Source: Brevundimonas aurantiaca
GTDB taxonomy: Bacteria > Pseudomonadota > Alphaproteobacteria > Caulobacterales > Caulobacteraceae
DNA length: 64,000 nucleotides
NCBI RefSeq assembly: GCF_014199955.1
Contig: NZ_JACHOQ010000006.1
Coordinates: forward strand, 1-64,000
Reading direction: 5' to 3'
This document shows positions 41,680 through 49,866 of this stretch, in pieces; the first letter of the stretch is position 1, and each line of letters begins with the position of its first letter. The notes below the pieces were generated by a model. It did not search any database and was not told the DNA's origin. It saw only the letters and a program-made list of their open reading frames with translations. A program made the translations under genes and the position numbers.

Positions 41680-42560
41680 CCAAGGTCAGCGACGCATTCG
41701 CCACATTCAAAAGCCGGCTGGAGCTGACGCAGACCGAGAAGGATGATGCAAGCCGTCGGCAGAAGGATGTCCGCGCCACCGTGCAGGAAGCCTTCCACGT
41801 CGACCACGACTTCCTGACCGGCTCCTACGGGCGACACACCAAGACAAAGCCGCTCAAGGACATCGATATCTTTGTCTGTCTGGGGTCAAAGGAGGACCAC
41901 CGACGCAAGGCGCACCCGAAGGCCGTTCTGGACGACCTCGAGACGTGCCTCGTTGATGCGTACGGGCGAGGTCAGGTGGAGCGCGACCGTCGGTGCGTGA
42001 CCGTCTGGTTCGAAAAACGCCACCAGACCCAGCATGAGGAAGGCAAGGTCGTCAGCCTGGACGTCGTCCCGGCGTTCCAGTCGGGATCGGATTACGAGAT
42101 TCCCGACGAGGATCTCGGCAAGTGGATCAAGACGAACCCCGCGACCCACAACGACCTGACGACGGCGAAGAACAAGACGCTGAGCGGAAATTGGGTGCCG
42201 CTCGTAAAGATGCTGAAAAGCTGGAACCGGGCCAACGGCAAGCCGATCCAACCGTCCTTCCTTGTCGAAGTCATGGCCCTCGATCTGGTTGACGGTCCGT
42301 TCAACAGCTTCCCCGACGAAGCCCGGCGATTCTTCGCCGCCGCTGCGGCCAGCATCGACGACACCTGGAGCGATCCGGCGAGACTGGGGCCGCCGGTATC
42401 CGACGAGATGACGGCCGCCAAATGCGCCGTGGCTCGCCAGACGTTGAGAGACGCCGAGATGGCCGCAACGCGCGCCTATCGTGCCGAGGCGCAGGGCAGC
42501 GAGACAGAGGCCGTGCGGATTTGGAAAGGCGTCTTCGGCGACTTCTTCCCGGCGGCCTAA
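41676..42560 (+). CDS. CD-NTase (SMODS-type cyclic oligonucleotide synthase)
   Basis: The 294-residue nucleotidyltransferase has FLTGSYGRHT, with the GS at residues 49-50, and KDIDIFVCL with D62 and D64 as metal ligands. The third acidic residue is D129 in VSLDVVPAF. The C-terminal helical domain includes LVKMLKSWNRANGKPIQPSFLVEVM, typical of the SMODS family. Once activated by the HORMA protein, it should make a cyclic di- or trinucleotide. The specific clade and product cannot be judged by eye. The stop codon abuts the stop of the convergent effector gene with no spacer. Confidence 0.9.
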   Translation: MTKVSDAFATFKSRLELTQTEKDDASRRQKDVRATVQEAFHVDHDFLTGSYGRHTKTKPLKDIDIFVCLGSKEDHRRKAHPKAVLDDLETCLVDAYGRGQVERDRRCVTVWFEKRHQTQHEEGKVVSLDVVPAFQSGSDYEIPDEDLGKWIKTNPATHNDLTTAKNKTLSGNWVPLVKMLKSWNRANGKPIQPSFLVEVMALDLVDGPFNSFPDEARRFFAAAAASIDDTWSDPARLGPPVSDEMTAAKCAVARQTLRDAEMAATRAYRAEAQGSETEAVRIWKGVFGDFFPAA

Positions 42561-43460
42561 TCAGTCGGGTGTAGAGCCGGCGGCGCGCAGCCTCGCAGCG
42601 ACGCCGGCTTTCATATGTCTTTCCAGGTAGGCGCGCCGGGCCTCATAGAGGCCCGGCATGACCAGAGGACTGGACACCCGACGCGCATATAGGGCGTTCT
42701 GAATATTGCGGCTGGCGTCGCGGGCGTCGTCTGCTGAAATCGCCTCCGCCTCCACCCTCGCCAGAACAGACTCCAGTTCGCTCTTCGTCTGGTCCTGGCT
42801 TTCGGCCGTGTCTTTCTGTCTGAAGTGCTCCCGAACGGACCAGACCAGCACCGGGGCCACTGGCATCCAGGTCACGGCGACGTCGCTCAGCGGCAGCCGG
42901 ACGACCCAGCAGGCAATGAGAAAGGCGGTTGGGATGCCGATCGCCAGCACCAGGGCAATCGAGCCGTTGAAGCGCCGAAGGGTGACATCGTACCAGAGAC
43001 TGCTGCGCTGACAGAGCAACCGCCCGGCTTCCAGACTCGTGCTGCCGACTTCGGCCGGGTACCAGTCAAGGATGCCTTTGTCGCTGTGGCGTTTCGACCA
43101 GGCTTCTGCTGCAGCCTCTATGATCTCAGGATCGATACGTCTTCCTGCGCTCAAGCCGTTCCAAGGCAATTGCAGCACGGAGCAGTCGAAGCATTCGGCG
43201 ATTTTTGCGCCGCTCCGCACGAAACGGCGCTGGGCGCGATCCAGAATAGTGATGTCCAGCAAGGTGACTACGAGGCTGAATGCCGCCACGCCCGAACGCG
43301 CTTCCTCGACGAACAGACCTGTGGCCGCTCCGACCACCGGCAGAAAGACGGTCAGGATCAGCTGGAGGATAAAGATGAGCTTAGCGCGGTGGAACATCTC
43401 CTGGCGCGCCCGCATCAGCTGGAGATTCTCGGGTCTGTTCTGGCGTGCCGGGATATCGTT
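42561..43460 (-). CDS. S-4TM membrane effector of the CBASS-like system
   Basis: This 299-residue protein (from ATG 43460; an ATG at 43511 would add 17 residues) starts MNDIPARQNRPENLQLMRARQE. It has helices near 28-45 and 50-70, a soluble middle part (about 85-185), and a second helix pair (IALVLAIGIPTAFLIACWVV, DVAVTWMPVAPVLVW). It ends in a charged helical C-terminus with YEARRAYLERHM. This is the plan of SMODS-associated 4TM effectors, predicted to open membrane pores on binding a cyclic nucleotide. It is on the opposite strand, tail-to-tail with the CD-NTase, so it may be transcribed separately. Confidence 0.8.
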   Translation of the reverse strand, partial: NDIPARQNRPENLQLMRARQEMFHRAKLIFILQLILTVFLPVVGAATGLFVEEARSGVAAFSLVVTLLDITILDRAQRRFVRSGAKIAECFDCSVLQLPWNGLSAGRRIDPEIIEAAAEAWSKRHSDKGILDWYPAEVGSTSLEAGRLLCQRSSLWYDVTLRRFNGSIALVLAIGIPTAFLIACWVVRLPLSDVAVTWMPVAPVLVWSVREHFRQKDTAESQDQTKSELESVLARVEAEAISADDARDASRNIQNALYARRVSSPLVMPGLYEARRAYLERHMKAGVAARLRAAGSTPD

Positions 43461-43688
43461 CATACGGGCTTGTCGCCTGACCATCGGCGCGATGGAAGCG
43501 GCGATCCGCATCCGACCGGTCGCCGGGCGTGTCTATCCCGCTGCCGTCTTCAAGTGATGACGCGGTGATGGTCGCCCTGGACTGGTGCTCGATCAGACGT
43601 GATCACGGCGCGACCTTGAAATCGACGGCACATTCTGTTTCCGCGACGCGGCAGTGACGCCCTATCGATCGGCCCCTATATTCGCTAT

Positions 43689-44309
43689 ATGAATCGCATG
43701 GCACCAACGCCTTTCGATCTGAGTTTCGAAGACCTCGTCGAAGCCGGGGCCCGAGCGTCCCGCGCCGCCGCCGATGAGGCGAAGCGCGCCGACGTTCCTC
43801 TTGCTGCGTTTGAAGCCGAACCTGCGACCCCGCCGCCGTGGGACGACGCACGGCTCGATCTGCTGAAGACGCTCTGGCTCGACGGATTGAGCGCCACCCA
43901 GATCGCGATGCGGCTCGGTGGGATCACCCGAAATGACGTCATCGGCAAGGTGCATCAGCTGGGCCTGTCCGGCGGACGGCCATCAACCCGCCCGGCCTCG
44001 GCCCGCGTCCGACTAATGGAAGTGGCGGACGGCACCGCTACGGTGCTCACCCTCGGCGCCCACATGTGCAAGTGGCCGATCGGTGATCCGTCTTCACGCG
44101 AGTTCACCTTCTGCGGTCGTCGGGCATCCGAAGGCGTCTACTGCTCCGAGCACGCGCGCGTCGCCTACTCTCCCACTGCAAGGCGAGGCTCACCTCTACC
44201 CACCGCAAACCGTGCGAAGGCCGGAGCAGCCGTGAAAGGCGCAGCCGTCACGCCGCTTTTCGGAGCCGCCGACCTCCAGATTGAAGTGCGACGCCGGCTT
44301 GGCCTCTGA
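43689..44309 (+). CDS. GcrA-family cell cycle regulator paralogue
   Basis: The 206-residue product has the GcrA DNA-binding domain at residues ~50-100 (DLLKTLWLDGLSATQIAMRLGG, then RNDVIGKVHQLGLSG) and the C-terminal sigma-70-binding part (HMCKWPIGDPSSREFTFCGRR, YCSEHARVAYSP). GcrA of Caulobacter binds at methylated GANTC sites and recruits sigma-70. The housekeeping protein starts directly at the HTH, so the ~50-residue acidic N-terminal extension here is unusual. Being on an island, it may tune island genes to the cell cycle or compete with host GcrA (inference). The first Met at 43689 or the next at 43701 could be the start. Confidence 0.85.
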   Translation: MNRMAPTPFDLSFEDLVEAGARASRAAADEAKRADVPLAAFEAEPATPPPWDDARLDLLKTLWLDGLSATQIAMRLGGITRNDVIGKVHQLGLSGGRPSTRPASARVRLMEVADGTATVLTLGAHMCKWPIGDPSSREFTFCGRRASEGVYCSEHARVAYSPTARRGSPLPTANRAKAGAAVKGAAVTPLFGAADLQIEVRRRLGL

Positions 44310-44895
44310 GCCGCCGTTCGTCCTGATGATCGCGGGGCCAAACGGGTCCGGCAAGACGACCCTGACGAACCAGTTGAGGGCGGACGGGGTCGATCTCGGC
44401 CACTATGTGAATCCCGACGAGATCGCCAAGACGCTGGAAGGCGCCTATGGCGCGCGCGTCCGTGAAGCGCAGCAGATCGCCGCCGATGAGCGGCAGGCTT
44501 GCCTTGAGGCCGGACGAAGCTTCTCGTTCGAGACCGTGATGTCTCATCCGTCCAAGATCGAGGTTCTGCGGGAGGCCAAGACGCGTGGGTTTCGAACCGC
44601 TCTCTATTTCGTTGCGACGGAATCCCCCTCTCTGAACGTGGCGCGCGTCGCCCAGAGAGTCCTGCTGGGTGGTCACGACGTGCCTGAAGATCGCATACGT
44701 CAGCGCTATGTCCGGACGCTGGACCTGCTGCCCCAAGCGCTTGAACAGGCCGATCTGGCGGTCCTGTTCGACAACACTCACGGCGCCCCTGCCCTTCTCC
44801 GCCCATTCTGTGAAAAGGCGGGGGCCAGGATCACCCTTTCGCCCCCGCTTCCGGACTGGGCGCGCCCGGTGCTCCGGGGCCTGGTGCCCTTCTAG
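44281..44895 (+). CDS. Zeta toxin-like P-loop kinase
   Basis: This 204-residue protein has Walker A in MIAGPNGSGKTTL, NPDEIAK, ERQACLEAGRSFSFETVMSHPSK and RTALYFVATESP, plus RVAQRVLLGGHDVPEDRIRQRY with the arginine cluster. These match zeta/epsilon-type kinases, which phosphorylate UDP-N-acetylglucosamine and block wall synthesis, and related small ATPases. The TTG at 44281 lies inside the GcrA paralogue gene (29-bp overlap); other starts are possible. The next gene encodes a DUF6088/AbiEi-like protein, which may be its antitoxin, although zeta usually pairs with epsilon. Confidence 0.8.
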   Translation: MKCDAGLASEPPFVLMIAGPNGSGKTTLTNQLRADGVDLGHYVNPDEIAKTLEGAYGARVREAQQIAADERQACLEAGRSFSFETVMSHPSKIEVLREAKTRGFRTALYFVATESPSLNVARVAQRVLLGGHDVPEDRIRQRYVRTLDLLPQALEQADLAVLFDNTHGAPALLRPFCEKAGARITLSPPLPDWARPVLRGLVPF

Positions 44896-44908
44896 GGTCG
44901 GCGGCGGC

Positions 44909-45487
44909 ATGTCGGCTCTCGATGACCTCAGGAGGCAGCTGCGACCCGGCGAGGTCTATCGTCGTCGGGACCTCGCGAAGGGGTCCAGCGCCCTTGATCG
45001 CCATGTGCGTCGGCTCGTGGTCGAGGGCCATCTGGAAAAGGTTTCCCACGGCCTCTACATGGCGCCGCGCCAGAGCCGGTTCGGCAGGGCGCCCGCAAGG
45101 CCGGAGAAGCTGATCAAGGCCTTCCTCAAGGACGACCGCTTTCTGATGATGTCCCCGAGCGCGTTCAACGGCCTCGGGGTCGGGACGACACAGCTCTACA
45201 ATGAATCGATCGTCTACAATCTCCGGCGCCAGGGCCGGTTCGAGCTCGGCGGCCTAACCTATGACTTCCGCAGGACGCCATCCGTCCCCAGTCGTCTGAA
45301 CGCGGAGGTTTTGCTTGTCGCTCTTCTTCTGAGCACGCATCGGCTCGCCGAGGACCGGACCGACCTTGTGCCCCGGGTGCTCGAGCGGGCCCGTGCGTTG
45401 AATCCCGATCGATTGGCCCAAGCGGCCAGGGACTTCGGCTCGGCGAGGGCCTCCCGATTCCTGCGCCGGGTGCTCCATACGCGCTGA
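44909..45487 (+). CDS. DUF6088/AbiEi-like protein (putative antitoxin)
   Basis: The 192-residue product begins with a winged-helix (MSALDDLRRQLRPGEVYRRRDLAK, then ALDRHVRRLVVEGHLEKVSHGLYM) and has the region FLMMSPSAFNGLGVGTTQLYNESIVYN. These correspond to the AbiEi antitoxin/DUF6088 group that usually autoregulates a type IV toxin-antitoxin operon with an AbiEii nucleotidyltransferase. No AbiEii follows. Instead the zeta-like kinase gene precedes it by 13 bp, so the pair may be a mixed toxin-antitoxin combination. I chose ATG 44909, which gives the canonical N-terminus. Confidence 0.8.
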   Translation: MSALDDLRRQLRPGEVYRRRDLAKGSSALDRHVRRLVVEGHLEKVSHGLYMAPRQSRFGRAPARPEKLIKAFLKDDRFLMMSPSAFNGLGVGTTQLYNESIVYNLRRQGRFELGGLTYDFRRTPSVPSRLNAEVLLVALLLSTHRLAEDRTDLVPRVLERARALNPDRLAQAARDFGSARASRFLRRVLHTR

Positions 45488-45811
45488 TCGCAGTTGAACT
45501 TCGACAGAGGTGAGCCCGGCGGGGCGCAGACGTCGCTCCGGTCTCGGCTACACCCGCACGTTCAGTCTGACCGGCTCTGGGCCTAGACCAGAATAGACGA
45601 CGCTGAATCACTTCGAGTAGTTCGCCTGCCCAGGCCAGGCACATTGCTATGCCTGAACTTAGTTGATTAAGGCGTCCGTGATGCCCGAGACGGTCACCGG
45701 CTTCTCGCAGAGAGGAACGGCTCGATAGCGCGCGGCATCGCACGATCTGACGACAGCGAAGACCCAAGACGCCGATCAGAAATTGGGTGCCGCTCGTCCG
45801 GGCTGGAGGCG
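45488..45811. other. Intergenic, no gene seen
   Basis: This 324-bp stretch lies between the putative antitoxin gene and a TonB receptor relic. Several stop codons occur in all frames. No ribosome binding site with a recognisable protein was found. It may include decayed barrel sequence of the relic. Confidence 0.4.
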
Positions 45812-45937
45812 AGGCACAGCACCTCGGGCAGGCTCACTGCGCCCAAGCGGCGGATGTCCTCCGCCGAAATCACGTAGACCGCAGCTGCCGAGACACCGAG
45901 GTCACCTCGACGGCTGTCAGCTCTTCGAGACTGAGGC
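45812..45937 (-). pseudogene. Relic of a TonB-dependent receptor (plug region)
   Basis: Read on the minus strand, 45937-45893 gives LSLEELTAVEVTSVS and, after a frame change, 45889-45812 gives SAAAVYVISAEDIRRLGAVSLPEVLCLA. Together these match the N-terminal plug start of TonB receptors (SLEELLxVEVTSVSKK, AAAxYVIxxEDIRRSGATSLPEALRLAP) with an internal deletion of several codons. Stop codons follow. No barrel could be recognised downstream. Confidence 0.75.
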
Positions 45938-46053
45938 CCCGAGAGTCCTGTCGCCAGCGACCGGGGGCAACACGGCGCCTCTGTACCGTCAACCCCAATC
46001 CGATCACCAGGGTCGTCGACAATCCTCCTCTGAGGCCTCAGGCCCTACGAAGC

Positions 46054-46272
46054 CTAGTCGCAGCAGCCCTTGCCGTCGATCTGGATCGGCGGACACGGCA
46101 CATCGGCGTAAGAGCAGAAGACGCAGCAGTCGCCCGGTTTGGGCTTCAACTGCGCGCCGCAGCCGAGGCAGTCGTAGAACCAGATGCAAGCGTCGGTGGG
46201 CATGGTCTCGACTGCGACATGACCGCAATGCGGACAAGTCAACGTCGAGCAAAGTTTTACGGCGAAGTTCAT
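46054..46272 (-). CDS. Small cysteine-rich GDCCVFCSYG-type protein of a mer-like operon
   Basis: This 72-residue protein starts at ATG 46272 overlapping the merT-like stop. Cysteines are dense: TCPHCGH and CLGCG are likely zinc-ribbon pairs, then GDCCVFCSYADVPCPPIQ, a motif I know from small proteins encoded beside mercury resistance genes. It ends KGCCD. With 12 cysteines it is a good candidate for a cytosolic mercury or metal acceptor. No mercuric reductase is present nearby. Confidence 0.8.
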   Translation of the reverse strand: MNFAVKLCSTLTCPHCGHVAVETMPTDACIWFYDCLGCGAQLKPKPGDCCVFCSYADVPCPPIQIDGKGCCD

Positions 46273-46655
46273 CGCTGAGCCGCCAGCAGGGGCATGGCCC
46301 AAGGTTCGATAAGGGGCTCCCAAACCAGAGACAGGCCAACCAGAACCGTTGCGGCCATCAACAACACGACGGACAATCGTGACGGCCGCCGACACGCCCC
46401 GTCCCTGCGGCAGGCGCGGAGGCGGCGCCAGTGTGCCAGCCAGCCGCCAACAAGGACCGCAACGGCCACGACCGTTATCCAGTGTCGCGCGCCGGCGATG
46501 ACAGCCACGCCAGCAAAAGACAGGCCGGCCACCGACAAAGCGAGCGGCAGCACGCAACAGGCAGCCCAAGCGAAAACCGAAGCCAGGCCGCCGACAGCGG
46601 CTGCCGCGCTGGCAGCCACGGGCGGAATGCGGGGTGATTTGGAGTCGGTCGCCAT
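46269..46655 (-). CDS. merT: MerT-like mercury transporter
   Basis: This 128-residue inner-membrane protein has hydrophobic helices near 18-40 (FAWAACCVLPLALS with the Cys pair of MerT), 44-72 and 100-117. MerT takes Hg(II) from the periplasm via the Cys pair of helix I and passes it to a cytosolic acceptor. It is longer than the usual 116 residues with extra cysteines in RACRRDGACRR. A MerR-type promoter with a 19-bp spacer lies just upstream, and a GDCCVFCSYG protein gene follows with overlap. Confidence 0.75.
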   Translation of the reverse strand: MATDSKSPRIPPVAASAAAAVGGLASVFAWAACCVLPLALSVAGLSFAGVAVIAGARHWITVVAVAVLVGGWLAHWRRLRACRRDGACRRPSRLSVVLLMAATVLVGLSLVWEPLIEPWAMPLLAAQR

Positions 46656-46681
46656 GGAGTCTCCTGTCAGGGTACTGCTAA

Positions 46682-46712
46682 TGGCTACAACCCGTAGCCG
46701 CTACAGGATCAA
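46682..46712 (-). promoter_or_regulatory. MerR-type promoter/operator of the mer-like operon
   Basis: On the minus strand TTGATC (46712-46707) and TAGCCA (46687-46682) are separated by 19 bp, the stretched spacer typical of MerR-controlled promoters. Between them CCTGTAGC and GCTACGGG form a dyad with one mismatch. It sits in the 62-bp gap between divergent merR and merT-like genes. Confidence 0.85.
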
Positions 46713-46717
46713 GGGAT

Positions 46718-47119
46718 ATGTCGACTCGGAGGATGACCATTGGCCGACTGGCGAAGAGTGCTGGCGCCAATCTCGAGACGGTCCGCTATTATGAGCGCAT
46801 CGGCCTGATGCCGGCGCCGCCGAGAACCGATGGCGGTCACCGCAGCTACCTCTTCGAACACTTGCAGCGTTTGCGGTTTATCCGACGGTCCCGGGAGCTT
46901 GGTTTCGGGCTCGACGCGATCCGCCGCCTCATCGCCTTGAGCGAGCCGGGGGTTCAGGCCTGTTGTGAGGTCCGCGACATGGCGCGGGAACATGTGGCGA
47001 GCATCGACGCTCGCATCGCGGATCTGCAGCGCCTGCGCGGCGTGCTCCAGAAGGCGGCGGCGGACTGCCGCAACCCAGAGACCAGCCGTTGTCCGGTCAT
47101 TGAGGCGTTGGGAGGCTAG
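46718..47119 (+). CDS. merR: MerR-family metal-responsive regulator
   Basis: The 133-residue protein has a winged-helix N-terminus (MTIGRLAKSAGANLETVRYYERIGLM, then RFIRRSRELGF) and a dimerisation helix. Cysteines occur in QACCEVRDMA, AADCRNP and RCPVIEAL, the three-position pattern of mercury-binding MerR (C-x(~34)-C-x7-C). Divergent from a MerT-like gene with a 19-bp spacer promoter, it very probably activates that operon with Hg(II). The substrate could be another thiophilic metal. Confidence 0.88.
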   Translation: MSTRRMTIGRLAKSAGANLETVRYYERIGLMPAPPRTDGGHRSYLFEHLQRLRFIRRSRELGFGLDAIRRLIALSEPGVQACCEVRDMAREHVASIDARIADLQRLRGVLQKAAADCRNPETSRCPVIEALGG

Positions 47120-47175
47120 CGCCCTGGTCTTCGCGCGCCCGTCCCGCGCCAAAAATCTTCCATTAGATGGGTGTG

Positions 47176-47928
47176 CTACCGGGCGGCGATAGCGATGGAA
47201 GACAGGTCGGCTGCGGCGTCGATGGGAATTCCGGCCGCCTTGCGCTCGGAGTAGCGGTCCACCAGCTGCGTCGAGTGCGGGCGCACCAGGATGGTGAAGC
47301 GCACCAGTTCCTCCATCACATCGACGAGGCGCTCATAGTAGGCGGAGGGCTTCATCCGCCCGGCCTCGTCGAACTCCTGGAAAGCCTTGGCCACGCTCGA
47401 CTGGTTCGGGATGGTGACCATCCGCATCCAGCGGCCCAGAAGGCGCAGCGTGTTGACGGCGTTGAAGCTCTGGGAGCCGCCGGAGACCTGCATGACGGCC
47501 AGGGTTCGGCCCTGGGTCGGGCGCACGCCGCCCATGCTCAGGGGCAGATGGTCGATCTGCAGCTTCAACAGGCCCGAGACCTGGCCGTGCCGTTCCGGGC
47601 TGCACCAGACCATGCCCTCGGACCACAGAGCGTGCTCGCGCAGTTCGCGCACCGCGGGGTGATCGTCATCGCCGGGCGACCCCGGAAGGGGCAGGTCGGA
47701 CGGGTCGAAGATGCGGGTTTCGCATCCCATCCATTGCAGCAGGCGGGCCGCCTCCTCGACGCAGAAGCGCGAATAGGACCGTTCACGCAGCGATCCGTAG
47801 AGGAGCAGGATCCGGGGCGAATGGTCATGCGGCCCCAGATCGCGGGCGGGATCGGCCGAGAGATAGGCCTTGTCCAGGGCCGGCAGATGATCCGGATCGG
47901 GCAGCGGGCGCAGGCGGGCGAAGGTCAT
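47176..47928 (-). CDS. arsH: ArsH, NADPH-dependent FMN reductase for organoarsenicals
   Basis: This 250-residue flavoprotein has the flavodoxin-like [15 protein letters not shown], the FMN-binding segment [49 protein letters not shown] and the [12 protein letters not shown] of ArsH. ArsH oxidises trivalent methylarsenicals to less toxic pentavalent forms. It is the last gene of the arsR-arsC-acr3-arsN2-arsH operon, and its start overlaps the arsN2 stop by one base. Confidence 0.94.
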   Translation of the reverse strand: MTFARLRPLPDPDHLPALDKAYLSADPARDLGPHDHSPRILLLYGSLRERSYSRFCVEEAARLLQWMGCETRIFDPSDLPLPGSPGDDDHPAVRELREHALWSEGMVWCSPERHGQVSGLLKLQIDHLPLSMGGVRPTQGRTLAVMQVSGGSQSFNAVNTLRLLGRWMRMVTIPNQSSVAKAFQEFDEAGRMKPSAYYERLVDVMEELVRFTILVRPHSTQLVDRYSERKAAGIPIDAAADLSSIAIAAR

Positions 47929-48344
47929 CAGAGGTCCTTGGTCAGATAGGCCGCCGACGCCGGGCAGAGCCCCGCGAACTCGCGGGTCCGCCGGATCGCC
48001 TCCGGCGCCGACTGGCGGCTCGCGGCCCGGTAGCCGTTCCGGGCGAAGAAGGGCTCGGCCGTCGTGGTGAGCAGATGCAGGCGTGCGGCGCCCAGGTCGC
48101 CGGCGACGACCTCGGTCGCGGCCAGCACCCGGGCTCCCAAGCCGCGCGCCTTCCGATCGGCGAGCACAACGAGCGAGCGGAGCAGCAGGTCGCGCCCCTC
48201 CCCTTCCAGCCCGACGTAGCCGACGACGGCGCTGTAGTGATCAGCGCTGAAGTAGCGGCCAACGTCGGGCGCGGGCAGGCCTTCGGCCCGCAGCGCGGCG
48301 ATCAGGCCGGCGTCAGTCGGCTCGATCAGATTAAGGACCACCAT
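47928..48344 (-). CDS. arsN2: ArsN2-type GNAT acetyltransferase
   Basis: This 138-residue protein starts at ATG 48344 overlapping the acr3 stop. It begins [24 protein letters not shown] and has a GNAT core with [38 protein letters not shown] (motif A region), [17 protein letters not shown] and a C-terminal [12 protein letters not shown] with the conserved Cys. ArsN2 proteins are common in ars operons and are thought to acetylate arsenic-containing metabolites, the known ArsN1 substrate being phosphinothricin or arsinothricin. Its substrate here is not known. Confidence 0.88.
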   Translation of the reverse strand: MVVLNLIEPTDAGLIAALRAEGLPAPDVGRYFSADHYSAVVGYVGLEGEGRDLLLRSLVVLADRKARGLGARVLAATEVVAGDLGAARLHLLTTTAEPFFARNGYRAASRQSAPEAIRRTREFAGLCPASAAYLTKDL

Positions 48345-49438
48345 CACCCGGCGTCCGCAGGCGGGACGGTGTCCGGGAACCAGCGCCGGCCCATCCACAG
48401 GGCGACCGACACCAGCAGGATCAGGACCGGCACCTCCACCCGCGGGCCGATCACGGCCGCGAAGGCGACCGGCGAGGCCAGGCCGAAGGCGGCGATCGCG
48501 ACGGCGATGGCCAGTTCGAAATTGTTGGAGGCGGCGGTGAAGCCCAAGGCGGTGGTGCGCGGGTAGTCGGCTGCGATCAGCTTGCCCATCAGGAAGCTGA
48601 TCACGAACATGACCAGGAAGTAGATGGTCAGCGGAATCGCGATGCGCAGGGCGTCGAGCGGCAGGGCGACCACCTCGCCGCCCTTGAGGCTGAACATGGC
48701 CACGATGGTGAACAGCAGCGCGATGAGGGTCAGCGGGCCGATGCGCGGCAGGAACCGGGTCTCGTACCAGTCCGCCCCCTTGCGCGCGATCAGCACGCGG
48801 CGGGTCAGGAAACCGCCGAGGAACGGCAGGCCCAGATAGACCAGCACCGCCGCCGCGATCGTCCAGACGCCGACGTCCACGACGCTGCTCTCCAGGCCGA
48901 ACAGCGGCGGCAGGGCGGCGAGGAAAATCCACGCGTAGACGCTGAAGAAGGCGATCTGGAACAGGGAATTGAAGGCCACCAGGCCGGCGACATAATGGTT
49001 GTCGCCCCGCGCGAGCTGGTTCCACACCAGCACCATGGCGATGCAGCGCGCCAGCCCGATCAGGATGACCCCGGTCATGTACTCCGGCTGATCCCTGAGG
49101 CAGATCACGGCGAGGGCGAACATCAGGATGGGCCCGATCACCCAGTTCTGGACCAGGGACAGGACCAGCACCCGCTTGTCGGCGAACACCTGGGGCAGGG
49201 CCTCGTACCTGACCTTGGCCAGCGGCGGGTACATCATCAGGATCAGGCCGATGGCGATGGGGATGTTGGTCGTCCCCACCGAGAGGCTGTCGACCCAGCC
49301 GGGCAGACCCGGAACGAGGGTCCCCAGCGCCACGCCCGCCGCCATGGCGACGAAGATCCACAGCGTCAGCCAGCGGTCCAGGAAGGACAGACGACCGGGG
49401 GCCTCACGCGGCGTGTCGACGACGGGCGTGTCGACCAT
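48344..49438 (-). CDS. acr3: Arsenite efflux transporter, ACR3 family
   Basis: This 364-residue arsenite permease has ten transmembrane helices. The essential Cys lies in [18 protein letters not shown] (helix IV), and helix IX has [16 protein letters not shown] with the conserved Glu. An N-terminal in-frame extension to 49549 lacks family support, and the ATG at 49438 overlaps the arsC stop. It exports As(III) produced by arsenate reduction. Confidence 0.94.
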   Translation of the reverse strand: MVDTPVVDTPREAPGRLSFLDRWLTLWIFVAMAAGVALGTLVPGLPGWVDSLSVGTTNIPIAIGLILMMYPPLAKVRYEALPQVFADKRVLVLSLVQNWVIGPILMFALAVICLRDQPEYMTGVILIGLARCIAMVLVWNQLARGDNHYVAGLVAFNSLFQIAFFSVYAWIFLAALPPLFGLESSVVDVGVWTIAAAVLVYLGLPFLGGFLTRRVLIARKGADWYETRFLPRIGPLTLIALLFTIVAMFSLKGGEVVALPLDALRIAIPLTIYFLVMFVISFLMGKLIAADYPRTTALGFTAASNNFELAIAVAIAAFGLASPVAFAAVIGPRVEVPVLILLVSVALWMGRRWFPDTVPPADAG

Positions 49439-49857
49439 CAGCGGACCCTTTTCCCGTCGGCGTCGATGACGACCTCGCCGTCCTCCTTGGCGAATGGCTT
49501 CAGGTTTTCGGCCGGAAGCAGGTCCAGAACCGCCTCCGAGGGACGGCACAATTTCACGCCCAGAGGCGAGACGACGATCGGCCGGTTCAGCAGAATGGGA
49601 TGGACCTCCACGGCGCCCAGCAGCTGGTCGTCAGACAGCGCTTCGGCCAGCCCCAGCTCCGCGAAGGGCGTGCCCTTCTCGCGCAGCAGGTCCCGCAGCG
49701 AGCCGCCGGTCCGCGCGGCCAAGTCGGCGATCCTCTCTCGCGACGGCGGGGTCTTCAGATACTCGATCACGTGCGGCTCGACCCCTGTATGCCGGATCAG
49801 TTCAAGGGCGTTGCGCGAGGTCCCGCACGCGGGGTTGTGGTAGATGATGACGTCCAT
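49438..49857 (-). CDS. arsC: Arsenate reductase ArsC (glutaredoxin type)
   Basis: This 139-residue enzyme reduces arsenate to arsenite with glutathione and glutaredoxin. The N-terminal [19 protein letters not shown] contains the catalytic Cys11 (CGTS). The arginines that bind arsenate are in [18 protein letters not shown]. It overlaps acr3 (TGATG), and its start lies 9 bp after arsR. Confidence 0.95.
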   Translation of the reverse strand: MDVIIYHNPACGTSRNALELIRHTGVEPHVIEYLKTPPSRERIADLAARTGGSLRDLLREKGTPFAELGLAEALSDDQLLGAVEVHPILLNRPIVVSPLGVKLCRPSEAVLDLLPAENLKPFAKEDGEVVIDADGKRVR

Positions 49858-49866
49858 GGATGATCC

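Noticed and set aside
45783..46382. Rightward 199-codon frame between the toxin-antitoxin pair and merR
   Set aside because: It runs antisense through the TonB relic and the mer-like genes and is rich in Arg/Ser without motifs.
47928..49361. A single 477-codon leftward protein covering acr3 and arsN2
   Set aside because: Only its last 138 codons read as a real protein (ArsN2). The N-terminal part is the wrong frame of acr3, as shown by its Arg/Gly-rich composition.
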